Positions 6,409-13,901 of a DNA stretch of 13,901 nt are shown piece after piece; within the stretch, counting starts at the first letter, position 1, and every line of letters begins with the position of its first letter. The notes under the pieces are model-generated. The model was given only the letters and a program-made list of their open reading frames with translations, did not search any database and was not told where the DNA came from. The translations under genes were made by a program, and so were the position numbers. This DNA is from Alphaproteobacteria bacterium. GTDB taxonomy: Bacteria > Pseudomonadota > Alphaproteobacteria > UBA828. Location: assembly GCA_029937205.1 (NCBI GenBank), contig JAPYQV010000028.1, forward strand, positions 1 to 13,901, read 5' to 3'.

Positions 6409-7203
6409 GTGTATGAATTTAAGTATCACCGCCCGACCACCCTTGCCGAAGCCATGGAAATCCACAGCTCGGCTGATGATGGGCAATATATGGCCGGTGG
6501 GCAGACCCTGCTGCCGGCCCTGAAACAGCGCCTCTCCCGGCCCACGGACGTGATCGACCTCGGCGCCCTTCCGGAACTCGCCTATATCAAAACGGAAGGC
6601 GATGCGCTGGTCATCGGCGGCGCCACCCTACATGCCGATGTGGCTGCTTCGGAGCAAGTCCGCGCCGCGATCCCGGCGCTCGCCGACCTCGCCGCCTGCA
6701 TCGGCGATCCCCAGGTACGCAATTGCGGCACCCTTGGCGGCGCCATTGCCAACAACGACCCCGCAGCGGATTATCCGGCGGCAATTCTCGGCCTCGGCGC
6801 CACCGTGATCACCGACCGCCGGGAAATATCCGGCGATGATTTCTTTACCGACATGTTTGAGACCGCCTTAGAAGATAGTGAAATCGTCACCGCCGTGCGT
6901 TTTCCCAAACCGATCCGGGCGGGCTACGCCAAATTCCCCAATCCGGCGTCACGCTATGCCATCGTCGGCGTCCTGGCGGCGGAAACGGCGGACGGAACCC
7001 GCATCACCGTCACCGGCGCCGGTGCTTGCGTATTTCGCGCCAGCGCCATGGAAGCCGCGCTCGGCAAGACGCTCTCCAGCGATACCGAATTACCGGCAAT
7101 TTCCCCGGAGGGGCTCAATTCCGATATGCATGCCAGCGCCGAGTACCGCGCCCATCTGGTGGCTGTGATGGCCAAGCGGGCAATCAAATCCGCCATCGGA
7201 TAG
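6409..7203 (+). CDS. CoxM-like FAD-binding subunit (xanthine dehydrogenase family), orphan
   Basis: This 264-residue protein is the length of the medium FAD subunit of CO dehydrogenase/xanthine oxidase-type molybdenum hydroxylases. It begins MYEFKYHRP, typical for CoxM. The two FAD-binding motifs are AGGQTLLP (29-36) and NCGTLGGAIANNDPAAD (105-121), and a CO-dehydrogenase flavoprotein C-terminal domain follows from about residue 160. The start is a GTG at 6409, five bases after the tupA stop, and no strong Shine-Dalgarno is seen, which suggests coupling to tupA. In known enzymes this subunit takes electrons from the 2Fe-2S small subunit and passes them to an acceptor. Neither CoxL nor CoxS is in the window: upstream is the transporter and downstream an unrelated gene. 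Its stop codon lies within the first unit of a tandem repeat. Confidence 0.9.
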   Translation: MYEFKYHRPTTLAEAMEIHSSADDGQYMAGGQTLLPALKQRLSRPTDVIDLGALPELAYIKTEGDALVIGGATLHADVAASEQVRAAIPALADLAACIGDPQVRNCGTLGGAIANNDPAADYPAAILGLGATVITDRREISGDDFFTDMFETALEDSEIVTAVRFPKPIRAGYAKFPNPASRYAIVGVLAAETADGTRITVTGAGACVFRASAMEAALGKTLSSDTELPAISPEGLNSDMHASAEYRAHLVAVMAKRAIKSAIG

Positions 7204-7253
7204 GCGCCCGTGGATAGGCCCCCGCGGATAGGCCCCCGCAGATAGGCCCCCGA
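7198..7253 (+). repeat. Four tandem copies of a 14-bp repeat
   Basis: Units are 7198-7211, 7212-7225, 7226-7239 and 7240-7253, consensus GGATAGGCCCCCGC. Units 2 and 3 are identical, unit 1 differs at two positions, and unit 4 differs at its first and last bases. The first unit contains the last codon (GGA) and the TAG stop of the CoxM-like gene, so the array appears to have grown out of the 3' end of that gene. Fourteen is not a multiple of three, so the copies are not codon repeats. Confidence 0.9.
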
Positions 7254-7318
7254 TGACGCGCTGTCACGGCATTGTGAATCAGTTTTCCTAGCTCCAAACC
7301 GCCACCCCGGAGACACTT

Positions 7319-7345
7319 GGCCTTCAACTGAATTTGGGGAAGGCC
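7319..7345 (+). promoter_or_regulatory. Inverted repeat enclosing the ribosome binding site of the DUF3179 gene
   Basis: GGCCTTC (7319-7325) and GAAGGCC (7339-7345) are a perfect 7-bp inverted repeat with a 13-base loop. The Shine-Dalgarno GGGGAAGG (7336-7343) lies partly in the loop and partly in the 3' arm, and the stem ends one base before the ATG at 7347. In RNA this would hide part of the ribosome binding site, so translation could be controlled by structure. The remainder of 7254-7318 shows no promoter I can support. Confidence 0.5.
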
Positions 7346-7346
7346 C

Positions 7347-8345
7347 ATGAAGATTCTGCCCTTCGCTTTGGCGGCGATTTTTCTGTGGATCACTGCGGTT
7401 TCAGGCGCGCCCGCGGCAGAGCCGCCGAGCAATTGGAGCCGGGAATGGAAGGCTACGGATTTCTCCCGCAGCCTGATTGAATTTTCAGAAATCAGATCCG
7501 GCGGCGTGCCCAAGGACGGCATCCCGGCAATCGACAATCCGAAATATGTCCCGGTTGCCGAGATCAGCGATATCGGCGAATTAGAGCCTGTTATTACAGT
7601 TACGCTCAACGGCGAAATGCGCGCCTATCCGGTGCGAATTCTGATATGGCATGAAATCGCCAATGACACGTTGGGCGGTATCCCCATCGCCGTCACATTT
7701 TGCCCGCTGTGCAATTCAGCCCTGGTGTTCGAGCGCCGTATCGACGGTCAGGTCTATGATTTCGGCACCACCGGCAAGCTGCGCAATTCCGATTTGGTGA
7801 TGTATGACCGCCAGACGGAGAGCTGGTGGCAGCAGTTCACCGGCGAGGCGATCGTCGGCAAGATGATGGGCACCCGCTTAACCGCGCTCCCCGTCCGCAT
7901 CGAATCCTTCGAGCGCTTCAAAATACGCGCGGCCGAGTACGAAGGCGCAACCGTTCTAGTGCCAACGCGGGCGCGCATGCGCAATTACGGCGCCAACCCT
8001 TACTCACGCTACGACCAGTCCACCAAACCTTTTCTCTATGACGGCGAATTGCCCGAATATGTTGCCCCACTCTCCCGCGTCGTCGTTATCGGCAACGAGG
8101 CCTGGAGTCTGGAACTGGTGAAGAAGCAAAGGCGCATCGAACGCGGTGATCTGATCATCTCATGGGAAGCCGGGCAGAATTCCGCCCTCGATACCACCAT
8201 GATCCGGCTCGGGCGCGATATCGGCAATGTGGTGGTTCAGCGCGACGGACCGGACGGATTGGTGGATGTGGTGCACGACATCAGTTTTGCCTTCGCCTTT
8301 CACGCCTTTCATCCGGATGCGCCCATACATATCGAAGCGAAGTAG
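7347..8345 (+). CDS. DUF3179 domain-containing secreted protein
   Basis: This 332-residue protein has a signal peptide (MKILPF, a hydrophobic run to about 19, small residues GAPAAE at 20-25), so it is probably exported. The rest is one DUF3179 domain, recognised by DGIPAIDNPKY (58-68), RAYPVRILIWHEIAND (92-107), VTFCPLCNSALVF (116-128) with the CPLC pair C119/C122, and NSDLVMYDRQTESWWQQFTG (147-166). The biochemical role of DUF3179 proteins is not known; the CxxC could bind a metal or form a disulfide in the periplasm. It has its own leader of about 140 bases from the preceding gene, with a Shine-Dalgarno inside a hairpin, and ends eight bases from the convergent gene on the other strand. No functional link to the tungsten block is evident. 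Confidence 0.9.
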   Translation: MKILPFALAAIFLWITAVSGAPAAEPPSNWSREWKATDFSRSLIEFSEIRSGGVPKDGIPAIDNPKYVPVAEISDIGELEPVITVTLNGEMRAYPVRILIWHEIANDTLGGIPIAVTFCPLCNSALVFERRIDGQVYDFGTTGKLRNSDLVMYDRQTESWWQQFTGEAIVGKMMGTRLTALPVRIESFERFKIRAAEYEGATVLVPTRARMRNYGANPYSRYDQSTKPFLYDGELPEYVAPLSRVVVIGNEAWSLELVKKQRRIERGDLIISWEAGQNSALDTTMIRLGRDIGNVVVQRDGPDGLVDVVHDISFAFAFHAFHPDAPIHIEAK

Positions 8346-8353
8346 CACCGGTA

Positions 8354-8692
8354 TTAGGAGCCCTTTCGCCAGGGGACGGGGAAATCTCTATATAGGCCGA
8401 ATTTGAGATTGGTCACCGCGCCATAAACAGCTCGGTGTAGATTTTCGATCTCGTCGTCGCGGGTCGAGACACGAGTGAAGGCGGCGTCGAGCTGGGCCAG
8501 GTCTTTGGTGCCGATCATGATGTGGAACTCGGTTGCCCCATCATGCGCCAAGCCGAGCTTACGGCGCATCATTCGGTGTTCTTCAATCAAACCAGCGCCG
8601 CGCAGATGGCCGAGATAGGCATCGACACTTTTGCAGAAGGTGAGATCGTCTTCACCCGGCTTGAGATCGCACCAAATTTGATACCAGTCCAT
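8354..8692 (-). CDS. Small conserved protein, DUF6614-like
   Basis: This 112-residue cytosolic protein begins MDWYQIWCDLKPG and contains a predicted alpha/beta ferredoxin-like profile: a strand at the N-terminus, a helix around FCKSVDAYLGHLRGAG (19-34), MMRRKLGL, a strand EFHIMIGTKDLAQLDAAF (55-72) and the C-terminus YRDFPVPWRKGS. I recall this pattern from an uncharacterised proteobacterial family (DUF6614), but the name is from memory and was not checked. The ATG at 8692 is supported by GGGAG seven bases upstream. It is the last gene of the - strand operon, 66 bases after the methyltransferase gene, and converges with the DUF3179 gene with only eight bases between stops, leaving no room for a separate terminator. 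Its function is unknown. Confidence 0.8.
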   Translation of the reverse strand: MDWYQIWCDLKPGEDDLTFCKSVDAYLGHLRGAGLIEEHRMMRRKLGLAHDGATEFHIMIGTKDLAQLDAAFTRVSTRDDEIENLHRAVYGAVTNLKFGLYRDFPVPWRKGS

Positions 8693-8758
8693 CGTCTGCT
8701 CCCAATTTTCACGCCGATAAATAACCCGTGCGGTGGACCGGGAGCAAGGGCAAGGCGT

Positions 8759-9667
8759 TCACGCCATGCGAATAAAGAGGGCCTTGCCGGCAACGAAGCT
8801 GATGGCCGCTTCGTCACCGAGCGCGCGCAACAAGGCATCGCCGGTGCGCGCCGGACCATTGCCATGCGGCCAGACATAATCGTCGAGCACAAGCCAGCCG
8901 CGCGGCCGGATATGTTTCACCCAGAGCGCAACATCGAGTGCCACAGCCGCTTCGTCATGATTGCCGTCAATATGCAGCAGCGCGATGTCACCGCCATATG
9001 TCAGGCTACCAAAGGGCGGGCTTTCGATTAGGCTTGGCCCTTGCGTGTAACGCCGATGGGCATCAGACGATGTCATACGCAAAAAGCCGAGCCGGCCGCG
9101 CGCCACCGGCAACAGATTAAGCAAAAATCCCTGGTAAATGAGCTCCCAGTCCTGCGCCCGGGTATCTCGCCGCACAAGTTCCGACACGGAATTCTGCAGC
9201 GCCGCCTCGGCCTGCCACGGATCAATGATCAGGACAGGGCCGTTCTCAATGCGCGCTGCGAGCCAGGCGAGTGTAAACGCCGAGCGGCCCCAAAATCCGC
9301 CAACCTCAACCACATCGCCCGAAGGCAACTCCGGGAATATAGCCATGATTGCGGCGAGTTTCGTCTCATCTGATTGGCCAGTGATGCCTGCGCAGGACCG
9401 CAACAGCGCGGCGATTTCCAATTGATCCAGGCGCCGTCCGGCGCAGCTCTGGGTGTGTATAAAGGGCGCCAACACTGCGGCACGGCGCAAATCAGATGCG
9501 ACCTTTCGTTCCTGCACCGCCTGCGGCGGCGGGTTCAGCAGCTCAAACCCCGAGCCGCGCCGCCGGCGAAGCTCGCCGAGGCGGGTCTTTAAGGTTTCGT
9601 AAACGTTAAACCGGCGCCCTAAACCTTCTCCAGCACCAGCGCGATGCCCTGCCCGACGCCAATACAC
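8759..9667 (-). CDS. Class I SAM-dependent methyltransferase
   Basis: The frame codes for up to 302 residues. Motif I is [13 protein letters not shown] (119-131), the acidic residue ending strand 2 is in VLIIDP (145-150), [10 protein letters not shown] (230-239) matches the motif IV region of Methyltransf_24-type enzymes, and [15 protein letters not shown] (257-271) follows. A Rossmann-fold SAM methyltransferase is therefore well supported, but the substrate is not; similar proteins occur beside glycan or sugar genes. The start is unresolved. The first GTG, at 9667, overlaps the thiolase gene by 49 bases and has no good ribosome binding site; another GTG at 9517 would remove 50 residues, mostly an Arg-rich N-terminal stretch. 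The gene is in line with thiolase and hyuB genes, so it is probably co-transcribed. Confidence 0.8.
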   Translation of the reverse strand: MYWRRAGHRAGAGEGLGRRFNVYETLKTRLGELRRRRGSGFELLNPPPQAVQERKVASDLRRAAVLAPFIHTQSCAGRRLDQLEIAALLRSCAGITGQSDETKLAAIMAIFPELPSGDVVEVGGFWGRSAFTLAWLAARIENGPVLIIDPWQAEAALQNSVSELVRRDTRAQDWELIYQGFLLNLLPVARGRLGFLRMTSSDAHRRYTQGPSLIESPPFGSLTYGGDIALLHIDGNHDEAAVALDVALWVKHIRPRGWLVLDDYVWPHGNGPARTGDALLRALGDEAAISFVAGKALFIRMA

Positions 9668-10824
9668 ATGGTGCAGAGGGCATAGCGCCCGCCCGTACGC
9701 TCGAGCTGGTGAATCGCCGTCAGCACCAGGCGCGCACCGCTCATACCGAGCGGATGGCCAAGCGCAATCGCGCCGCCATGGGGATTCACATGTTCCGCAT
9801 CGTCGGCCAGGCCAAGCTCGCGCATCACGCCAAGTGCCTGGGCGGCGAATGCCTCGTTCAGTTCGATGACATCCATATCAGCCACCTGGAGGCCGAGCCG
9901 CGCCAACAATTTACGCGACGCCGGGGCTGGTCCCATGCCCATGATGCGGGGTGCAATGCCGGCCGTGGCGACGCCCAATATGCGCGCGCGCGGTGTCAGG
10001 CCATGCTTTTCCGCAGCGTTCTCAGAGGCCACAAGCAAGGCGCAGGCGCCATCATTCACACCCGATGCATTGCCAGCCGTTACAGTGCCGCCCTGGCGGA
10101 AAGGCGTCGGCAATTTGGCCAAGGCTTCCACTGTCGTTCCGGCGCGCGGATGCTCGTCGCGGGTGATGGTTATGTCCTCCCCCTTGCGCTGGGGAATGTT
10201 TACCGGAACGATCTCAGCATCGAAGATGCCCGCTGCCAAAGCGTGCTCAGCGCGGTTTTGGCTGCGGCACGCGAAGGCGTCCTGGTCGGCGCGGCTGATC
10301 TGATATTCCTCGGCCACATTCTCCGCCGTCTCCGGCATCGAATCGATGCCATAGCGTTGCCGCATCAGCTTGTTGACGAAGCGCCAACCGAGGGTCGTGT
10401 CTTCGATCTTCGCGGCGCGCGAGAAGGCCGTCTCCGCTTTGGCCATCACAAACGGCGCGCGCGACATGCTCTCGACGCCGCCCGCCACCATCAACTCGGC
10501 CTCGCCGGCCTTTATGGCCCGCGCCGCGCCGCCCAGGGCATCCATGCCGGAGCCACACAGGCGGTTGATGGTCGCGGCGGGCACGCTCTCCGGCATGCCG
10601 GCCAGCAGCAGCGCCATGCGCGCGACATTGCGATTGTCTTCCCCCGCCTGGTTGGCGCAGCCAAGCACGACATCGTCCACCGCCGCCCAATCGACGGCGC
10701 TGTTGCGCGCCATCAATGTGCGAATGGGCAAGGCTGCCAGATCGTCCGGGCGCACCGAGGACAGTCCGCCACCATAGCGCCCGATGGGCGTTCTCACGCC
10801 GTCGCAAACAAAGGCTTCAGTCAA
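9619..10824 (-). CDS. pcaF: Beta-ketothiolase, PcaF-like (3-oxoadipyl-CoA thiolase type)
   Basis: This 401-residue protein has full family length. The nucleophile is C90 in [11 protein letters not shown]357 in [10 protein letters not shown] and C387 in [10 protein letters not shown] complete the thiolase active site. [19 protein letters not shown] (11-29), [16 protein letters not shown] (55-70) and [13 protein letters not shown] are the pattern of 3-oxoadipyl-CoA thiolases, which cleave beta-ketoadipyl-CoA to succinyl-CoA and acetyl-CoA in aromatic degradation. No other pca or paa gene is present, so another beta-ketoacyl-CoA, or acetoacetyl-CoA, may be the substrate; the symbol records sequence similarity only. 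The start is a TTG at 10824, overlapping the preceding TGA stop as TTGA; no ATG is near, and GGGAG lies about eight bases upstream. Confidence 0.93.
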   Translation of the reverse strand: MTEAFVCDGVRTPIGRYGGGLSSVRPDDLAALPIRTLMARNSAVDWAAVDDVVLGCANQAGEDNRNVARMALLLAGMPESVPAATINRLCGSGMDALGGAARAIKAGEAELMVAGGVESMSRAPFVMAKAETAFSRAAKIEDTTLGWRFVNKLMRQRYGIDSMPETAENVAEEYQISRADQDAFACRSQNRAEHALAAGIFDAEIVPVNIPQRKGEDITITRDEHPRAGTTVEALAKLPTPFRQGGTVTAGNASGVNDGACALLVASENAAEKHGLTPRARILGVATAGIAPRIMGMGPAPASRKLLARLGLQVADMDVIELNEAFAAQALGVMRELGLADDAEHVNPHGGAIALGHPLGMSGARLVLTAIHQLERTGGRYALCTMCIGVGQGIALVLEKV

Positions 10825-12617
10825 AATTTATGCTCCCTCGCATGGCCCAATAATACCGCTGGCGCTCGCATTTCCTCACGTCGCGCCGCGGTGGCATCGC
10901 TGTCGATCTCGAGCTCTGAATCGAGCACCACGCCGTAAGCATCGTGCGCATGAGCAACGCTACAGAAATCATCCAATACGTCTTCGCGGACCTGTTCGGG
11001 GCTGCGTGCCAAGGGATCGCCATAGCCGCCGCCGCAGGCGCTCAGGACGCTGATGCAATCACCGATATTATTGCGCAGGCCATGAATTTTTGCCGGCAGC
11101 TCCTCTATCTCATCCGGCGATGCAATGTTGAATTTTTGCAATCGCCCACAGGACCCTATGCCGCCGCCCCGAAACCCCCAGGGGACATCCTCATGGCGAT
11201 CGGATTCATGGGTGAGGAAGCCATCCGTCAAATAGCGCTGCACTTTAATGGCGCCGATTCCGCCGCGATACTCGCCGACCCCCGGCATGACATCGTCGCG
11301 CAGCTCATACCGGTCGCAAATCAGCGGTAGATGCATGCCCAAATCCTCGATCGGATTGTTACGCGTGTTGCGCATCAGTTCCTCGATGCCATCCGGTCCG
11401 TCGGAATTGGGCCGCCCGCCGTAGGAGCCGTCATTGACCTCAATGAAGACCCAATAATTGCCTTCCGGGCGAATGCCGGAATAGGCGATGGCCGAAACAT
11501 CGGCCGAGCAGCCCGCCGTGACCTTCTCCGGGATGACCGGCGCCAACGCCTTGATGATGCAGTCCACCACGCGCTGAATTTGGTTGAAGCGCGCTTCCGC
11601 TGCTGCCGGATATATCGGGTTAAAAATGGACCCCTTGGGCGCGGTCACTTTGATCGGGCGGAAGGAACCCTCATTTTGCGGCACATGCTCGGAAATGACA
11701 GCGCTATCGAGCAGCATGGCACGGAAGGCGAAATAACATGCCACTTTGGTTGAGCCTTCGAACGGCACATTGAAAGCAGTCGGCACTTGCGCCGCCGAGC
11801 CGGTTAAATCGACTTCCGCCGAATCCCCGTCGATACGCACGCAGACTTTGACCGGCAATGTTTGTCCCCGATTGCGGCCGTCGTCGTCGAGAAATCCTTC
11901 GGCGCGGTACTCGCCATCGGGAATGAGCGCGATCTGCTTACGCAACATGGATTCTGAATAATCCATGAGCTGGTGCGAGGCGGCGAACACGGTTTCCTTG
12001 CCATATGTATCGAGCAACTCGATGAACCGTTTGACGCCAAGTTCCACCGAAGCCACCTGAGCCTCGATATCGCCCAACACCTGATCGGGACCCCGGGTAT
12101 TGGTCGCAATAAACTGCCACAGCGCGCGGTTGCGCACCCCGCCTTCATAGAGTTTGACGCCCTTGAACAACATGCCCTCGGCGAAGACATCGGGCACATC
12201 GATAATAAGTCCCGGCGCAGCCGCGCCGATATCCACATGGTGTGCCGTGTTGGCCGAAAAACCGACCAGTTCGCCTTCGTAGAAGACCGGCGCAACGGCG
12301 GCGATATCGGGCGAATGACTGGCACCATAATAGGGATGATTGTGGATCACCACATCGCCCGGCTGCCACGGATCGTGCAAGGTTTCCGCGATGCCACGCA
12401 AATAGGCGGGAATCGATCCGATATGCATCGGCGTTGAATCGGATTCGCAAAGCGTATTGCAATCCGCATCGAACAACCCGGCGCCCAAATCCTCGGATTC
12501 GCGGATGATCGAGGAATAGGACATGCGGTAGAGCACATGGCCCATTTCCTTGGCGACCGTATGGAGCGCGCCTCCGATAACCTGCAATGTAATCGGGTCG
12601 ACTTCCATTTCGGCCAT
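10821..12617 (-). CDS. Hydantoinase B/oxoprolinase family protein (HyuB-like), downstream copy
   Basis: This 598-residue protein has the usual length of HyuB and acetone-carboxylase alpha-type subunits. Family blocks are [15 protein letters not shown] (61-75), [18 protein letters not shown] (87-104), [15 protein letters not shown] (122-136), [17 protein letters not shown] in the middle, [10 protein letters not shown], and [10 protein letters not shown] near the C-terminus (527-536). Such proteins pair with a HyuA subunit to hydrolyse cyclic amides (hydantoins, 5-oxoproline) or, in relatives, to carboxylate ketones at the cost of ATP. The ATG at 12617 has AAGGA about seven bases upstream. It follows a closely similar paralogue by 27 bases and overlaps the thiolase start. 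No HyuA is visible, though it could lie beyond the right edge. The exact substrate cannot be inferred. Confidence 0.9.
   Translation of the reverse strand: MAEMEVDPITLQVIGGALHTVAKEMGHVLYRMSYSSIIRESEDLGAGLFDADCNTLCESDSTPMHIGSIPAYLRGIAETLHDPWQPGDVVIHNHPYYGASHSPDIAAVAPVFYEGELVGFSANTAHHVDIGAAAPGLIIDVPDVFAEGMLFKGVKLYEGGVRNRALWQFIATNTRGPDQVLGDIEAQVASVELGVKRFIELLDTYGKETVFAASHQLMDYSESMLRKQIALIPDGEYRAEGFLDDDGRNRGQTLPVKVCVRIDGDSAEVDLTGSAAQVPTAFNVPFEGSTKVACYFAFRAMLLDSAVISEHVPQNEGSFRPIKVTAPKGSIFNPIYPAAAEARFNQIQRVVDCIIKALAPVIPEKVTAGCSADVSAIAYSGIRPEGNYWVFIEVNDGSYGGRPNSDGPDGIEELMRNTRNNPIEDLGMHLPLICDRYELRDDVMPGVGEYRGGIGAIKVQRYLTDGFLTHESDRHEDVPWGFRGGGIGSCGRLQKFNIASPDEIEELPAKIHGLRNNIGDCISVLSACGGGYGDPLARSPEQVREDVLDDFCSVAHAHDAYGVVLDSELEIDSDATAARREEMRAPAVLLGHAREHKF
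10833..10840 (-). promoter_or_regulatory. Shine-Dalgarno supporting the TTG start of the thiolase
   Basis: On the - strand, GAGGGAGC lies eight bases before the TTG at 10824-10822, inside the end of the hydantoinase-B-like gene. This spacing supports initiation at TTG and re-initiation by ribosomes ending at the overlapping TGA. Confidence 0.5.
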
Positions 12618-12644
12618 GATCTGTTCCTTCCGCCGTGTCGAGAA

Positions 12645-13901
12645 CTAAGGTGCTGCGGCGCTGCGCATTTCGCCACGTCGCGCTACGGTCGCGGTCATAT
12701 CCACATTCAATTCAGTGTCCAACACCACACCATAAACCGACACCGCATGATCGGCATTATAATAGTCGTCCAACACGTCGTCGCGCACCATCGCCGGCTC
12801 GCGCTCGAGCGGATCGCCATACCCGCCACCGCAAGCGCCGCGCACTTCGAGACTGTCGCCCGGCCCGACAGCCAGATTGGTGAATTTGGCGGGGTAGGGC
12901 GTGCGATTTTCCGGCGTCGCCCGATTGAATACCGCGACGGTGCCGACAGCGCCGGGCTTACCGCCTTGAAATCCCCAAGGCACATCCTCGAGCCGGTCGC
13001 CCTCGTGCGACATCATTCCCTTCTCGGTGAAACGCTGCACTTTGATCGCGCCCAGGCCGCCCCGCATGCGCCCGGCGCCCGGCACAACATCGTCGCGCAG
13101 TTCGTAGCGGTCGCAAATCAACGGCAAATGCATGCCGACATCCTCGATCGGATTGTTGCGCGTGTTCTTCATCAATTCGTCGATCGCATCGGGCCCGTCG
13201 GACGCCGGCCTGCCGCCGTAGGAGCCCTCGTTGACTTCGAGCAACACCCAATATTTGCCATTGTCTTTCAGGCCGGTATAGCCGCCAAACGACAAGTTGG
13301 CGGAGCTGCCGGCGGTCACCCGCTCCGGGATGACGGGCGCCAATGCCTTGACGATGCAGTCGACCAGGCGCTGCACCTGGGCAAAGCGTGATTGCGCTGC
13401 TGCCGGAAATTTCGGATTGAAGATTGAGCCTAACGGCGCTTTGACGGCGATCGGGCGGAACGAACCTTCGTTTGCTGGAATGTATTCGTCCGTCGTGTAG
13501 GTATCGAGCAGCATGGCACGGAAGGCGAAATAGCAGGCCACCTTGGTTGAACCCTCGAACGGCACGTTAAACGCCGTCGGCACTTGCGGCGACGAACCTG
13601 TGAGGTCGACTTCGGCGCTGTCGCCGTCAATCCGGACGGTCACTTTGACCGGAAGATTCTTGCCGCGATTGCGGCCGTCATCGTCGAGAAAGCCTTCCGC
13701 CGTGTATTGGCCGTCGGGAATTTCGGCGATGCGCTTACGCAGCATTTGCTCGGAATAATCCATCAATTGCCGCGATGCCCGGAACACGGTGTCCTTGCCA
13801 TAGGCCTCGATCAGCTCGGCAAAGCGTTTCACGCCAAGCTCGGCGGCGGCGACCTGGGCCTCGATATCGCCCATCACCTGGCTCGGCGCCCGGGTGTTGG
13901 T
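12645..13901 (-). CDS. Hydantoinase B/oxoprolinase family protein, upstream copy (partial)
   Basis: The frame is open to the right edge of the window, so the N-terminus is missing; 418 residues are visible, beginning TNTRAPSQVMGDIEAQ. This corresponds to about residue 172 of the downstream copy, so some 170 residues lie outside. Shared blocks include [61 protein letters not shown] and [14 protein letters not shown]. The first half of the visible part is very similar to the downstream copy and the last 100 or so residues much less, as seen by eye. It ends with a shorter tail (RSAAAP) at TAG 12645-12647. The two proteins are likely products of a tandem duplication and may form a heteromer or serve different substrates. 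Confidence 0.9.
   Translation of the reverse strand, partial: TNTRAPSQVMGDIEAQVAAAELGVKRFAELIEAYGKDTVFRASRQLMDYSEQMLRKRIAEIPDGQYTAEGFLDDDGRNRGKNLPVKVTVRIDGDSAEVDLTGSSPQVPTAFNVPFEGSTKVACYFAFRAMLLDTYTTDEYIPANEGSFRPIAVKAPLGSIFNPKFPAAAQSRFAQVQRLVDCIVKALAPVIPERVTAGSSANLSFGGYTGLKDNGKYWVLLEVNEGSYGGRPASDGPDAIDELMKNTRNNPIEDVGMHLPLICDRYELRDDVVPGAGRMRGGLGAIKVQRFTEKGMMSHEGDRLEDVPWGFQGGKPGAVGTVAVFNRATPENRTPYPAKFTNLAVGPGDSLEVRGACGGGYGDPLEREPAMVRDDVLDDYYNADHAVSVYGVVLDTELNVDMTATVARRGEMRSAAAP

Noticed and set aside
7254-7318. Promoter or FNR-like site (TTGTGA then TTTTCC) before the DUF3179 gene
   Set aside because: The second half-site does not match and no -10 element stands at a proper distance.
9709-10938. 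409-codon open frame on the + strand opposite the thiolase
   Set aside because: Its translation is His/Arg-rich without domains and it mirrors a strongly conserved thiolase; a shadow frame.
12537-13391. 284-codon open frame on the + strand across the two HyuB-like genes
   Set aside because: It crosses the gap between two real - strand genes and shows no family motif. A similar frame (10944-11753 area) appears opposite the other copy because the two genes are paralogues.

Overview
The window is GC-rich, gene-dense bacterial chromosome-type DNA with GC-ending codons. Family content (tungsten aldehyde oxidoreductase, CoxM-type flavoprotein, tandem hydantoinase-B-like proteins, DUF3179) suggests a proteobacterium, most likely an alphaproteobacterium of Rhodospirillales type. 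That placement is an inference from gene families, not a phylogeny. No rRNA, tRNA, CRISPR array, transposase or phage gene was recognised.

Left part, + strand, 1-7203: one co-directional block that looks like a self-contained tungsten-enzyme cassette. In order: the C-terminal end of a polyferredoxin small subunit, the large aldehyde:ferredoxin oxidoreductase (AOR) subunit, a FAD/NAD-linked reductase subunit, a MoaD-like protein, a 95-residue protein of unknown function ending in GGG, and a tungstate ABC transporter in the order permease (TupB), ATPase (TupC), binding protein (TupA). The small Fe-S / large W / FAD set matches the three-subunit NAD-linked AOR described from Aromatoleum aromaticum. 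The likely logic is that TupABC imports tungstate, the MoaD-like protein serves pterin dithiolene synthesis, and the AOR complex oxidises aldehydes with NAD+ (or reduces acids). Five bases after tupA, still on the + strand, follows an orphan CoxM-like FAD subunit of the xanthine dehydrogenase/CO dehydrogenase type, without its L and S partners in view.

Middle, 7198-8692: a four-copy 14-bp tandem repeat begins on the last codons of the CoxM-like gene. Then comes a secreted DUF3179 protein whose ribosome binding site lies in a perfect inverted repeat. This gene converges with a small uncharacterised protein on the - strand.

Right part, - strand, 13901 down to 8354: a second operon read right to left. 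It holds two tandem hydantoinase B/oxoprolinase-family proteins (the upstream one cut by the window edge), a PcaF-like beta-ketothiolase whose TTG start overlaps the preceding stop as TTGA, a SAM-dependent methyltransferase and the small uncharacterised protein. HyuB-type subunits belong to ATP-dependent amidohydrolases and ketone carboxylases. With a beta-ketothiolase they could form part of a carboxylation-then-thiolysis route, but the partner HyuA subunit and any CoA ligase are not visible.

The least explained items are the GGG-tailed 95-residue protein beside a MoaD-like protein whose own Gly-Gly is not terminal, the orphan CoxM-like subunit attached to a tungsten operon, and the two hairpins near start codons.
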